From Sphaerolaimus hirsutus (taxonomy: Eukaryota; Nematoda; Chromadorea; Monhysterida; Sphaerolaimidae), in NCBI GenBank assembly GCA_964036195.1, contig OZ038454.1, forward strand, positions 3,968,001 through 4,032,000: a stretch of 64,000 bases of DNA, read 5' to 3'. A program made the translations under genes and the position numbers. Shown here one piece after another: positions 37,759 through 50,100 of this stretch (its first letter is position 1; every line of letters starts with the position of its first letter). The notes below the pieces were generated by a model. The model was not told the origin of the DNA, did no database searches, and was given only the letters and a program-made list of their open reading frames with translations.

Positions 37759-40700
37759 ATGACAACAAAAACTGCCTGCAGTTGCGTTCTTTATTTCATT
37801 TTCAATGTGGCGTATTGCCAGATTTTTCCGCAGTCCCAACAGGTGAGTGTGTACTTTTGCACTTTTATTATATGGCGCCGCCATTCAAAAAAGCCCACAA
37901 ATGTCTTTAAAGTTCTTGTTTCCTTGAAATAAATGAAAAATGTGGGTTCAACATGAACTTTGTCCCAGGAATAGCGTTCCGAAAGTCTCGAGAGATTTAG
38001 GTATATTTTTGAAAATATAGGAAAATATAAGATATTTTATATTAATTAATATTTTCTCCAGGTTTTTCTGGGGAGATATTTATTTTATGAGAAGAAAATA
38101 TGAAAGAATCTCCAATTCATATTGACCTACCGTATTTCCTCGAAATACCCCCCCCCTCGAAATACCCCCCCCTCAAAATGGGCACTATGAATTTGTGGTC
38201 CGGGAAATGCAGACGTTCAAAACATTTACTGTGTTACGTTAGAACATCGTTTATACCATCTACATCCTTATATAAGGCTGTAAAAACTTATAAATGGTGG
38301 TTATTGTCGCATTTTTCACGTTTTTCTCTCGAAATTTTCACTCTGAAAAAATAAACCCCTGGGGGGTATTTCGAGGAAATACGGTATATATATTTTCTCT
38401 GCGTGTTTCTGAGAGATTTAATTATACCTTTTATTTACCTATTTTATTTTTTGAGACATTTTTCTAGACAATCTTTTGTTACCTATATTTTCTGAAAAAC
38501 ACCCATTTTTGGAACGCTACCCAGGATGCACAACCAAATTAAAAATGGAATGCATCCACCCATAGAATGTCTTCAATGGAAACCTGCCAATTCTGCATTC
38601 GGCGCTCCAATCAAACTTCCCGCAATCAAGCAATTTCATCGATTTGCTAACGTCCAACAATCCATCGTCTCTACAATCCGGGAGAGTTTTCAATGCTCAA
38701 GCTCCGCCTACTTTGCCTACTGTTGTACCGAATTTTGGAGAGTTTGCAAATAGAGTTACTGCGTCGTTGCCGCAGGCAAAATTGGATGGAGTCAACCCAC
38801 TTTTCGCGCATATTGTGTCTGGTTGGTGGCGATTTTTTAGTATGATGTTATACTCGGTGGACATGATACTTTGCCCTCGCACTCATTTAGGTCTCACGTT
38901 GGAAGCGTGCCAATGATGCCAAGCATGCGATTGTTGTATAAAAGATGAAAGAAATCATTGTTCTGAATAAGTTAACGTATACCGTTATAACAGAGACTTT
39001 TTCTACTTTCTATGAAAATCGCATGTGTAACAAAATTTTGGCACGCTTCCAGCGGGAACCACGCGTGCAGGGTGTAAAGTGACTGGAGTATATATAAGGT
39101 GGGTATGCAGGTAAGTGGGGCGTTATTAATTCATGAAAAAATAACTCATTTCATGAAATATTCTTTTTTACATAATAACATGCCATTTTTGTTCAAATTG
39201 GACACAATAAATTTTTTATAAATTCCTATGTGTTGAAAAAGGGGGAGAATCACTGAGGAGGGGGGATTATTTAAGCGTGAATAGCCTATCCGAGAAAACA
39301 CGGTAATTTACACAAATCCCTATCAAATCAAACAGGAATAGGCAGCCGGGCGGCACAAAGTATTTACAAGCCGAACAAAAAACGTCCCAAAAATATCCGC
39401 CGACGAGATTTTCCTGTAGGATTTGGCACCGCCATGACTCAAGATCTGCGATCCAAAAATAGAAATAACCATTTTGGCCCTGCGGAGAATACTAGACGGG
39501 TGCAGGATATCAATTGGGGCCATTTCCAGAGATTCGGAGACGCCATAGAATCAGATTTGAAATCCAGAAAACAACGAGAAATCGATGGCAGGTAAAATTC
39601 TGATCTGAATTATTTATGTCCTTTTTTGGGCTTTTACTTTTACTTAAAAAATACTTTTTTTATCGAATCACGCAGGATATCTGCTAGAGTTTTCGGGGGA
39701 AAGCCTTGGGTGGGTGGAAGCAGAAATAGCAACAGAAATAAGCAAAATGCCTGGTCCCAGCCGCAGCTGGTTAGAAAACCGCTCAGAGAAGTGAGTTTGA
39801 TATTTGAGTCATTTGTGAGAATTGGATAAGTTTTTGCCCAATTTTGATAAAAAGTGTAGCATTTTTGAACGTGAAGACACTTACAGTATTTCTTCTAATT
39901 GAAACACCCTGTCCTATTTTTTTGTCAAGTTTTTTACCTGCCGTTCTATTAGAGGTGCCGTTCTATTGGCAATATGCCGTTCTATTGGCCCTACACACAC
40001 TAGTTTTCAGCGTGACTGATGTGAAAACTGAAATGGGGACATGGCGACATTCAGCCTACTCTTATTGTATGCCTCATGTGTTTTAGTTTTCAAATTTTTA
40101 AATTTTAACTTTCATTAATTTAAATTCAAATGTAAATTCAATTAAATCATTCAACTGTGTTCATTTATTTGCATATTTTTAAATTTCAGTTTTCCCACGA
40201 AGTCACGGTGAAAACTAGTGTGTGTAGGCACAATAGAAGAAATACGGTAACTCAAATCCAAATTCGCACATTTCATTTCCAGAGAGACGATCCGATCAGT
40301 CGCGCGCTAGTGTCCGTTTCCGAGCAGCTTTTATTCGGCCGTCCGCGGACATTTAATCCGCGTTCGGCTAGCGGAATTTTCAACAGTTTCACTGGCGCCC
40401 GGCCACAATCGCAAACGGCGGGTTTCGGCGCAGCGGCGCAAAATCTGCTTACTGGAGCCTTGTCTGGGGTGGTTACGCCCAGGTGAATTTTTTATCTCGA
40501 AATTTTGGAGATTATTTTTGGATTTCTTGGGTTTTGAGTTAGAGTTTTTTCTCGTGGTTGAGTAGTTTCTCTCTCTGGTCAAATATTATTCAAAGCAATT
40601 AGGCCCGGTGCTATTCAGCGAAAGATCACTTGGTATCACAGCAGATGCTAAAGTTGTTTGCATCTTCCAGCTGGGAAAACAGACATTAAATTTTTCATCT

Positions 40701-43700
40701 TCATTTCTAAAAGCAACAACAAAAACAACAATTTTCAACATTATTACTCAAAAACATCAGCTTTTCAACCCCAACACTATAAAATTTGTTGTGTTAAAAA
40801 TTTGGATTTAAAAAACACACTGGTTCTGAACTGAAATTTGAAAACTCATAAATCAACTTTTGAGCTGACTGCAATGCTATTTCTTTTGGCTCCAGATGAT
40901 GTAGATAAAAAAAACTCATTCTGAAAAACTCAAATGCATTAAAAGCTGGATTTATGAGTATTCAAAATTTCAGTTGAAAACCAGTGTTGACATTGACATT
41001 TTCCCCCCCCCCACAAACCCCCCCCCCCCAAAAAAACAATAAACAACAACAACAACAACAAACACCTCCAGGCAGCAGCAAAACCCAGTATCAGCGCTGC
41101 CCTTTCTAATGGGGGCCTTTGGCGGCACAGGACAAAACGCTCCGGGCACACAGAATCAGGCCCAATTTCCACCATTTAGCGATCCTGGAGCATGGCTGGG
41201 TAATTTCGGCATTGGCGGGAAAACCACCTCTGGTTTGGCACGGGGGTTTCCCTCATTTGGAGGGGGGTTTGGTCGGGGGTGGGAGCAGAATCCACCTACG
41301 ATTAGGATTGTGAGGAATGATTTGGCTCAGAATAGTGGGTTTGGGGAGGTTTTTGACATTGCATTTTTATATGCGAAATAGAACTTGTGAAATATTCGTG
41401 CCGTTGTCGGCGGCAAGCAGCAGAAGTAACTTTTTGATTTGAATGTCTTTTCATGTCCCAATTTGCAATTAATTTTGCAAATACAAATACACCTAAAACT
41501 TCAGACCAAGGTCATATGACTAGCGATGTAAAAGCGCCATGGTGCTATTTTACTCTAGCGCCATAGCACTTTGCGTCTGAGTCCTGGCGCTTTTTACATC
41601 GCTCACTAGTCATGTATTTATCCCAAAAACCTACTACCAAAACATGTATTTTCCACTTTCAGATTCACCATTCAAACAAGAACTATCAATTTCACCAGTA
41701 GGCACCCAGCCAATAGTGCCGCAGTCTCAGACACCAATAATTTCTGGCAACTCAAAAAGCCAAGGGAACAAAAATGGCCCAAAAATCGACCCTGTCACTG
41801 AGCAGCTGATAATTCCCCAATCCTCCAATCCACAAGTGAAAAATGAAAATCCATTGTATTACGAGACGGAATATGGAAGTGCCCCGGTGGATTTGCGGTC
41901 CACAATTTTGACTGTGGCAAAACCGGAAGTGACCATCACCAAGCCGCCAGAAAACCTGCCAGGATTTGACCAGGTGCCACTCTCAAACCCTGTAAAATGG
42001 CCTCTAAAATGTCAAGTAACATCAAAGTATCAAAAGGCATCTAGGTAAAATGGCAGTAAAATGTAAAATGTCATGCAAAGTGTCTAAAGCCATGCAAAGT
42101 GTCTAAAGCCCTGTAAAATGCCAAATTTTCTTGTATACTTTACTGGTTGTTTGACATTATCCAGCGCGTTTAACATGACTTTTTGAAAATGCATGGCATT
42201 TTACACTTTACAGGCCATTCAACGTGACTTTTGACACTTTGAATGACATTTTACATTCTACAGGGCATTTTACAGGGTCTGTGAGTGCCCCCAGAATGGC
42301 ACAGAAACTCTGCCAGACACAGCAGAGCCATGGTTCATTGATTCAAGTGGCGAGTGGCAGCAACCAACGACACAGATCACGCCAGAAAATGGTCGGTTCG
42401 AAAATAATTTGGTTGAAATTTTGGTAGAAAATGTATTAAAATTTTGTACCTTTGTGTTATTAGTGAAACCGGAACTTCTCGAATAATGCCTCACCCTTAG
42501 ATAACACCCTATTGACCAAGACAGGAAAATGACCCCCTACCCCTGTAATGGGTGATGCTGATGGAATATCAGTTGAATGTGACCTATTTGAATTTTAATA
42601 GTTAATTAACAAAAATTATATTATAAACCTTTTTACAATCGATTAATTGTCTGATAGATTTTTCTTAAAGTACTGGTGAAAAAGTCCACCTTTTTACTGG
42701 TATAACTTCCCAGTAAAAAGATAAAAATATTCCACCCATCACAGAAGGGAAGTTATTCAAGTGGGGAGCTTTTTTTCTCACCCAGCCAGCAGGAGGGATC
42801 ATTCACGAGGGGTCTTATTCAAGGATGTCTTGTATATAGTCATTGCTAATGTCGGTTTTATTACATCACCTATGAACCCACCCATCCCCAGAATCCACCA
42901 ATCCCGAACCAAAAACGCCACAACCCGCCCCTGCCAACTTGCTGACAGGTCAGACCACCAGCCCAATACAGCCAGTCAGGCCAGCAGAAAACATCCCAGG
43001 TGCCACTCCCACACTCTGTAAAATGCCCTGTAAAATTTAAAATGTCATGCGAAGCGTCAAAAGTCATGTAAAATGGCATGGTAAATATTGGTGTTACAAA
43101 AAAGTATTCCTGGGCATTTTACATGACTTTTGACACTTTGAATGACGTTTGCTATTTTCCAGGGCATTTCACATACTTTAAACACTTTGCACGACATTTA
43201 ACATTTTCCAGGGCCTTTTACAGGGCCCGGGACTGGCCCAGTACTCAGCAACAGACTGCCAGAAACAGAGCAAGATATCCTGAGGTCAAAATGGATCCAG
43301 GGGCCACAGCCACTGGCCATTATTCCTGCCAATGTGAGGGCAAATGTGGCATTTCCTGTGATTGTGAATGATGATGGCAGAAATGGTGGTAATGGAGATT
43401 CTTGGGCGGAAAATGGATTGCTCCAAGAAAATGACACTGGAGCTGGCAGCTGGGACGATGTGAGTATACTCAGCCGACTCGATACTCTACAAGCATATAG
43501 GAGTTATGTCTTTGCTGGCAGATGGCCAGCCGAAAACTTATGAAACAACCGTGATGAAACATCCGCATGAAAGGGCGTCATGCGTCATGAAGGGCCGCAG
43601 TGCGCTTCAGTCAGACGCAGTTCACTGCACACTAGGGTGTCAAATTTCCGTTTCCGTTTTCCGTTTCCGCCTTTCCGCAGGAAAATTTTTTACCTTTCCG

Positions 43701-45616
43701 TTTTCCGTTTTCCGGCAGCTGAAAAATTTTTACCTTTCCGTTTTCCGGCAGCCGAAAAAATTTTACCTTTCCGTTTTCTGTTTTCCAGCAGCTGAATTTT
43801 TTTTACCTTTCCGTTTCCGTTTTTCCGGCCCATTTTTCCGTTTTCCGGCTGAAAACTTTTTACCTTTCCGTTTCCGTTTTACCAGGCCATTTTTCCATTT
43901 TCTGGCTCGATTTTCAGTTTTCTGGCATTTTTCCATTGTTTTTACAATCTGTATTTATCTTCAATTGGCTCATCCCATTGTGTTGTTTTTGTCTCTTGGA
44001 GCAGCATTGACAACTAGGATTTCAGGGTCAGTGAAACAGGTGCTATGAACCCAATTGGGTCATATGCTGACACCAATAATTTATTCAAGTTTTGTCTGGT
44101 TGGTGTTGTGATGCTGTCAATTTGCAATTTTGGTGTTGATATTGCCAGCATGTCCGTTTGGTGATTTTATTTCATGCCCATTACTGCGACAATTATTCCC
44201 TTTTCTAGTTGGTCATCCAAAACTTTCCGGTATTGTTCGAATAAGTTTGGATCTTTGTTGAATCTTCTTATCAGTGATTTAAACCGCACCAAGGCTTCTG
44301 CTTTTCCCGTGGGCAGGTCACTGATACTCTCTTTATACGGCCAGTCAATATAGTATTGTTTGTTGTTGTCATTGAATTTTATGCTATTTATTGTCATCTC
44401 CTCTGCAATGTTGTCATCAATTGCATAGGGGTCATCAGTGATTCCCACTGCTTCTAGACTGTGAAATTGTCATAGTGTTTATTTCCTATGGCCACTATGG
44501 CTACTTTTTGATGATTTTTTGTTGGTTCAGTTAAGCTTGAACTACAAGTGAAGTTACAGGCATGATCCATAGTTGCAGAATGTACAGTTACCACAATCAA
44601 AGCCAAACAGGCAAACCTGCATGCAGGTTTTCCTTCTGCAAATTTGTCTATTACCGTGCTAATTTCACTTTATTTTTTCTGTTTCTGTGAAAATTTTGCT
44701 TTCCGTTTTCCGTTTTCCGGCATTTCATTTTTCCGTTTTCCGTTTTCCGGCCTACAATTTTTTTTTACCTTTCCGTTTTCCGTTTTCCGTGGAGTGAAAT
44801 TTTTTTACCTTTCCGTTTTCCGTTTTCCGGCAGAAATTTTTTTTTTACCTTTCCGTTTTCCGTTTTCCATAAAGTGAAAAAAATTTACCTTTCCGTTTTC
44901 TGTTTTCCGTAAAAAAAATTTTTTGACACCCTACTGCACACTGCGTTCATGACGTAATGATGAAATGTTTCCTCCGAAAAAATGTAGGCTGTGATGTCAC
45001 CCGAGTATAAATACATTTCACCTTTTTGGATTTCGGGTAATTGAATAGTTATAATCTCAGAGAATTATCTAGAAAAAGAATCTTTCCCAGAACCAGAAAA
45101 AAATACCTATAAATAAACATTAAACAGATATTTTTCAGATTTCCTGATATTTTTGACGATCTCAAATCATGTTTCTGCGAGCGATCGTATGTCGTTCCCT
45201 TTGTAGTATAAATATTGTAGTAATTCAAACAAATACTACACACCTTAAAGAGTTACGTGTTAAGTCAGTCATACAAGTTTGTCAAATTTTATGTAAAATG
45301 TCGTAAAAGAAAACAAATTTGTCAAATGATATGCAAAACGTCAATACATTACATTTGACACTTTCCATTCACTTTACATTGCGCCCCCATATTTTGCACT
45401 AGTACTTATTTATCCAAACATTTACGATGATTAATTTAAGACAATCAACGTTTTCATTTTTTCTTCAAAATAAACACAATAAATACACATTCACAGGCAA
45501 TCCGATCAGATAACAAAAGAATATCATCATCCGCAGAAAATGGCGAAACGAACATTCCACAAGATGTTATAGATGATTTTTTAGACTGGAATCCGATTGA
45601 ATTTGACACAGTGTGA
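37759..45616 (+). CDS. Secreted Gln/Asn/Gly/Pro-rich protein, 647 aa, 11 exons
   Basis: Exons 37759-37842, 38566-38821, 39420-39591, 39676-39790, 40283-40482, 41072-41334, 41663-41973, 42295-42391, 42892-42999, 43242-43459 and 45497-45616 give 1944 nt in one frame, ending TGA. Every phase agrees. The first exon is a typical signal peptide (MTTKTACSCVLYFIFNVAYC) followed by QIFPQSQQ. The rest is low-complexity: NPLFAHIVSGFGTAM, an Arg/Asn-rich stretch, a Gly/Phe/Gln-rich centre (GAFGGTGQNAPGTQNQ, FPSFGGGFGRG) and an acidic C-terminus (DDFLDWNPIEFDTV). It has no known domain; a secreted matrix or cuticle-type protein is inference. Introns 7 and 9 are exact introners. Intron 10 holds a foldback with a BEL/Pao relic. 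The donor gtcggt after exon 8 is weak and is the least certain junction. The gene converges on the lipocalin-like gene 1.5 kb away. Confidence 0.85.
38128..38386. mobile_element. TA-bounded foldback, intact sister of the Helitron host
   Basis: TACCGTATTTCCTCGAAATA at the left, TTTCGAGGAAATACGGTA at the right, 259 bp, within intron 1 of the secreted-protein gene. It contains 'accatctacatccttatata' unbroken, which defines the empty site for the Helitron at 14778-19087. Confidence 0.85.
39882..40249. mobile_element. TACAGTATTTCTTCTAAT foldback with a nested CCTACACACAC element
   Basis: The outer tips (TACAGTATTTCTTCTAATTG; CAATAGAAGAAATACGGTA) match the inner element at 6699-7034. 39989-40228 inside it is a CCCTACACACACTAGTTTTC foldback as at 22769-23006. 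All lies in intron 4 of the secreted-protein gene. Confidence 0.7.
41521..41608. mobile_element. Short TAGCGATGTAAAAGCGCC foldback (hAT-like)
   Basis: 88 bp, TAGCGATGTAAAAGCGCC at the left and GGCGCTTTTTACATCGCTCA then CTA at the right. It is related to 33861-34107 by its tips. The flanks 'gtcatatgac' and 'gtcatgta' only partly match. It lies in intron 6 of the secreted-protein gene. Confidence 0.6.
41974..42294 (+). mobile_element. Introner family A, forming an entire intron (321 bp)
   Basis: Splices LPGFDQ to NGTETLPD in phase 0. Starts GACCAG|GTGCCACTCTCAAACC, ends CTGTGAGTGCCCCCAG|AATGGC. Long inverted arms of 'ctgtaaaatgtcatgcaaag' type fill it. The exonic CAG is repeated at its 3' end. 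Confidence 0.88.
43000..43241 (+). mobile_element. Introner family A, forming an entire intron (242 bp)
   Basis: Splices RPAENIP to VLSNRLPE in phase 1. Starts ATCCCAG|GTGCCACTCCCACACTC, ends GGCCCGGGACTGGCCCAG|TACTC. Inverted arms surround a short AT-rich centre. Confidence 0.88.
43465..45009. mobile_element. TATACTC foldback carrying 'tttccg' repeats and a retroelement relic
   Basis: The left tip TATACTCAGCCGACTCGATA begins inside the donor of intron 10 (gtgagtatact); the right end is 'cacccgagtata'. The subterminal regions 43645-43935 and 44698-44935 are arrays of 'ttaccttttccgttttccgg' units. The left part resembles 54797-55058 (TATACTCGGCAGACACGATA). Between the arrays lies the BEL/Pao fragment. 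Confidence 0.6.
44167..44478 (-). pseudogene. BEL/Pao retrotransposon polyprotein fragment
   Basis: A minus-strand frame reads HSLEAVGITDDPYAIDD at its start and LPTGKAEALVRFKSLIRRF, then a NLFEQY and QLEKGII stretch, before a stop. This matches the short conserved block before the reverse transcriptase of Pao-type elements (a GI motif, the LP...A..RF.SL..R pattern, then the Y...DQ..KGII pattern). Only about 100 codons remain; protease and reverse transcriptase are absent and a stop lies upstream. It is a relic inside intron 10 of the plus-strand gene. Confidence 0.65.
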
Positions 45617-46015
45617 TAATTTATTCAGATAATGTCACTCTGCGCACTGATTTTTGACAAGTAGAACTAAATATTTTTTTTACCTATAATTTTTTGGCTA
45701 AATACCGTATTTCCTCGAAATAAATTTTGAGGGGGTAATTTTGGGGGGTTTTAGAGGGGGATCGATATTTCGCCAGAATTTTTTGAACTCCCAGTACCAT
45801 TCCCAAAACCCGAAAATGGCTCCTGAATACCCCCCTAGCACTTAAACCGGCAGTCAATTTTTTCCTAAGAATCAAAATTTTATCACATTTTTTCCAGAAA
45901 AGAATCTTAGTAAACCTATGTAGAAATATTTACGTAGTCGATCATTTGCGGCGGGTTAAATATTCATTGCCCTAAAGTAAGGTCACAAATTAGGGCGCAG
46001 GGTGTGATTGTGATC

Positions 46016-46580
46016 AGTGTTGTAAAAAGCAGCGAGACTTTGGCGCCAAGTGCAAGCCAAAAGCGCCATGGCGGAGAGCGCCAGTGGCTCCACAGCCCAC
46101 AGCAATCATATGGCACCAGTGGGCAGTCCCAAGCCCTGTAAAGTGTAAAGTAAAGTGTCAAATGTAAAATCAAATGCAAAGTAAAGTGTCAATAAAAAAA
46201 GGTTTTTACTGAACTTTGCATGACAATTGACACTTAACTTTGCATTTGACTTTACATTTGACACTCTACTTTACACTTTACAGGGCTTGGGACTGTCACC
46301 TGGTCCTTGTCAACTCAGATTTCAGTTTCACGTGTTGCAGAGCGATCTTAAAATGCACGTGCGGCAATGTTGAAAAATGAATATTACGGCAGGTGCATTG
46401 GAAGATCGCCCTGAGACACGTGAGGCCGAAATGTGAGTTGACATAGACCAGTTGACGCATTTGTGTCAACTAGTGTGTGGAACGTCAATATGGCGCCAAC
46501 GATCACGGCGCTTGTGCCATGGCGCCAGCGTCAGGCGCCTCTGTACAGGAAGCCACGAAAAATAGCGCTTTTACATCACT
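46016..46580. mobile_element. hAT-like GGCGCC element with a nested family A copy
   Basis: Outer arms 'gtgttgtaaaaagcagcgag' and 'agcgcttttacatcactg' with 'ggcgccaagtgc' interiors. 46119-46302 is a family A foldback (GGGCAGTCCCAAGCCCTGT to AGGGCTTGGGACTGTCACCT). 46320-46470 has 'gtcaactcag...tgagttgac' arms. 46581-47119 shows no feature. Confidence 0.5.
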
Positions 46581-47119
46581 GATTGTAATTTCGACATAAT
46601 TTAATAAATATTTATTGACAGATTAAGTAAATACTGTGTAAATGAAAATACAATGGTATTTGATGACGACACATGAACGGCAAATATGAACATCGAGGAA
46701 AGGAAAGGGAATGTGAAATGTCCTGATGAAATCATGTGAAAAAATGCTAAAAAACTATAAAACGTAAAAAGGTACACGGAACACAGAACGAGCTCGAAGT
46801 TTCCTCTGCAAAGTAGATTCCGAAATTACTTAATGATCAGAAATTCTTCGATGAATCAGGAAAATATTAAAATTGGTTCGACGAAAGTTTGCACTAAGTG
46901 TGAATAGGTCAAAAATTCATAGGACATTTATTACTCGACTGAAGGATCTCTCAGGACTAGAAAATTTCAGGGAACTAAATTGCACAGGCATCGAGCGCAT
47001 TGTCTAAGATTTCTCAATTTTAATTTCAAACCAACAGTTAAATTGGCGTAATTTCAAACATCATTTTAAATATCACAGTCAAAAATCGCAGCCACATCCA
47101 CAAAAAACACATCCATCAA

Positions 47120-50100
47120 TCAATAAAACTGTTCAAAATAATCGGGCACTTGCGATCCGACACGATCACCTCCGCCGCCCTCTCCGAGCTGATCAACACT
47201 TTCCCCGGGCACGTGGCACAGCGAGGGGAAAGGCAGAACGCTAACGGGCAATAGTCTCGTTTCGTCACGAGTTCTTCTGCCGCGCGTCTTTTCGCCGATC
47301 CACTTAGCCACGTCGACATTGTCGGCACGGAAGAATCTGTCCGCGTCGCGAGCGAAAACGTGCAGGGATTTGCACTTGCGTGCACCCAATGTCTCCGTGA
47401 GGATTAGGTAGTCCCGGTTGTGAAGTAGGGTGCAGACTGGGGGGGGGTATATGGGTAGGGATGATTGCGCGAGTAGATAATGCCACAAGTTTGTAAAATG
47501 TGGAAACAAGCAGTGTGTAAAATAAGGAAACAATATTTGAAAACATTTTTAAAAATTTTATCGCAAATTCAAAAACGTCTCAAAAACAAAGGAAATACAA
47601 TGCCAACAGTGGAATTAATAAATTACCGTATTTGCTTGAATAATCCCCCTGGGGGATTATTATTTCGTCAGACTTTTTTGAGGGGGGATTATTTGGGGGG
47701 GGGGAATTATTATATCGTCAAAATGTTCAAGCATGTTTCTATCAATTCATTTTGCGAAATATGGTTTATTAACAAGATAATATGACATTTTTGTTCAAAT
47801 TGCACACAACAAGTTTATCAAATGCCTAAAGTTCATATTCAACAGAATCAGTGTCAGCGCACATTCATTCTGTAAATGTGTACACACAACATACACATGT
47901 ATTTACCTGTGTTCTGTTTTTAGTTCATATGTGGGGGGATTATTCAAGGGGGGAATTATATTTTCCTCACGTGTCTAACAGGGGGGATTATTCGAGGGGG
48001 GAATTATTCAAGGGGGGAACTATTCAAGCAAATACGGTATTTTTTTACAGAAACTTCCTGCAATTGTTTGCAGTCAAAACTGAATCTGATTTTGGAAAAT
48101 TCAAAAGACAAACATGGAAGATCGATGGCAGGCAGCCGGAGTAGAAGATTTTTGCCTCGCAGTTCCATCACACCCAGTTGCTGTAATATAATATTTTATT
48201 TCAGTATACATTCTAAAAATTTCTATTTTTGGAACACAATGTATACTGAATAAAAATAAAAACATTCCAGGTGCCAGTCCCAGACCCTGTAAAATGCAAT
48301 GTAAAATGTCAAATGTCATGCAAAGTGTCAAAAGTCATGTGAAATGCCCCGCAAAATGGCAACTAGTTCCCATTTTGTAGGGAATTTTACATGCCTTTTG
48401 ACACTTTGTGTGACATTTGACATTTTACAGGGCATTTTACAGAATCTGGTAGTGCCCCCAGCCAACCTCATGCAGACGCCGATTAGATGAATCATCTCTA
48501 AAGTGTAGAAAAGCATCGGTCAAGTTCTCGCCGCGCTTTTCCGCCGCAACTGAAAAAAGCAGAAATTCGAAAGTCGAAACGAGACAAACCGAAAAATGCT
48601 CTTTCAAAAAATAAAAATCGCGACCAAAAGAGACTACACGAACCCTGCAATCCGACGCAACTCGGCTGCAATGGGGAAACATTGACAGTAGTAATTCCAT
48701 CCTTCCCCGCACCAAGTGCACCTTCGAATTGACCCAAACTCATTAGAGTTGTGTAAATGGATCTAAGCGACTCGGGACTGCCGTAGATTTGGGTCCAGGT
48801 GCCCGACAGCTCCGACAGCGTGACGGACTGGCACTGGGCGCACGTGGAGCTGATGATGGACGGGGGCGGGGCTGGGGTGGTGATTACTCGCGCTTCCTGG
48901 GTGGTTTTGGGTTGGGGTTAGTGATTGGATTGTGAATTGGAATTGAATACATGTGCAAATCAAATGTCATGCAAAGTGAAGTGAAGTCATGAAGTTAAAT
49001 GTCATGCAAAGTGTACAAGTCATGTAAAATCCTCTGGAAAATGTCAAATGTCATGTAAAGTGTCAAATGTCATGTAAAATCCCTGGTAAATGACAAACGA
49101 TTTTGACATTTTCCAGTAAATCTTACATACTTTTGACACTTTACATGACATTTTACCGGGTCTGAAAGTGGCACCAGGTGGAGCGGGTTTTCCGCTGCCA
49201 GAAAAAAATCAAAACCCCAAAAACTCACCCTGACCAAATTATTCCTGCCCACGGCTCTATCCACAAATGGGAAACCCAACTCGTCCAAGCTGTCCACCTG
49301 CGTCTTGCCCTGCAACAAGTCGTCCAAGGGCACCGCTGGTGGCGGGGTGGGTATAGAGGCCATTTGGTGCACTCGGGGGAGCAGGAATTCCATTGGAGGG
49401 GAGGCTGGGGGGTTAATATTTGGGGTTGGGGTGGTGGGGATGTATGCATACTGTAATACTTGGAAAACTTGCAAAATCCCCTTGCAAAATCCTTGAATAA
49501 TGATGGAATGGCATTTTTCTGTCGCTATTATTTACATCACTACCCCCAAGTAAAAAAACTAGTGGAAAATAACCCCATTGTGGGCTTATTCGAGGATTGA
49601 CAGTTTTCTGATGGACACCACAAAATAACAACCAAAAACTCACAACTAAAATCGAATGGGTTTCTTGACTCTCTCTGTTGCTCCACAAATTGTGCCTGAC
49701 GCTGCCCCAGCCCATCTCGCCCTAAAGAAATGCCCTGCAATCCTTCACCCCCATTTTGCCCAAATCCAGGATTATCCTGACGATCCCTACGCACAAAGGG
49801 AAGTGCTCCCTGACCCTGAGCCCACCAGGGTTCCCCACTTCCAGGGGGGAATACACCACCGGGCTGAGTTCTGAATCTGGGGCCAATTCCTTGAGTTGAC
49901 AAGTGACTTGGAATGTGGTAAGTGACAAGTGAAATTGGATGTGGTGAGGATGTGACGGGTAATCTTGTAAGTAACATGTAAACTTGTAAGTAACATTTTA
50001 ACTTGTACATGATGGGCAAATTTGTAAATGACAAGTAATGTTGTTGTAACAAACATGTAAACCAGTAAAAGGCAAATAAATTTGTGAGTGAAAGTACTTG

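Noticed and set aside
43460-43470. Intron 10 of the plus-strand gene as an introner
   Set aside because: It uses a normal gtgagt donor and the TATACTC element starts five bases inside, so the intron and element edges do not coincide.
49186-49205. A 20-bp exon in the lipocalin-like gene (CGGAAAACCCGCTCCACCTG before a GTGCC tip)
   Set aside because: It would put the next exon out of frame at once (stop after GAAGCGCGAG); skipping it keeps phase 0 to phase 0.
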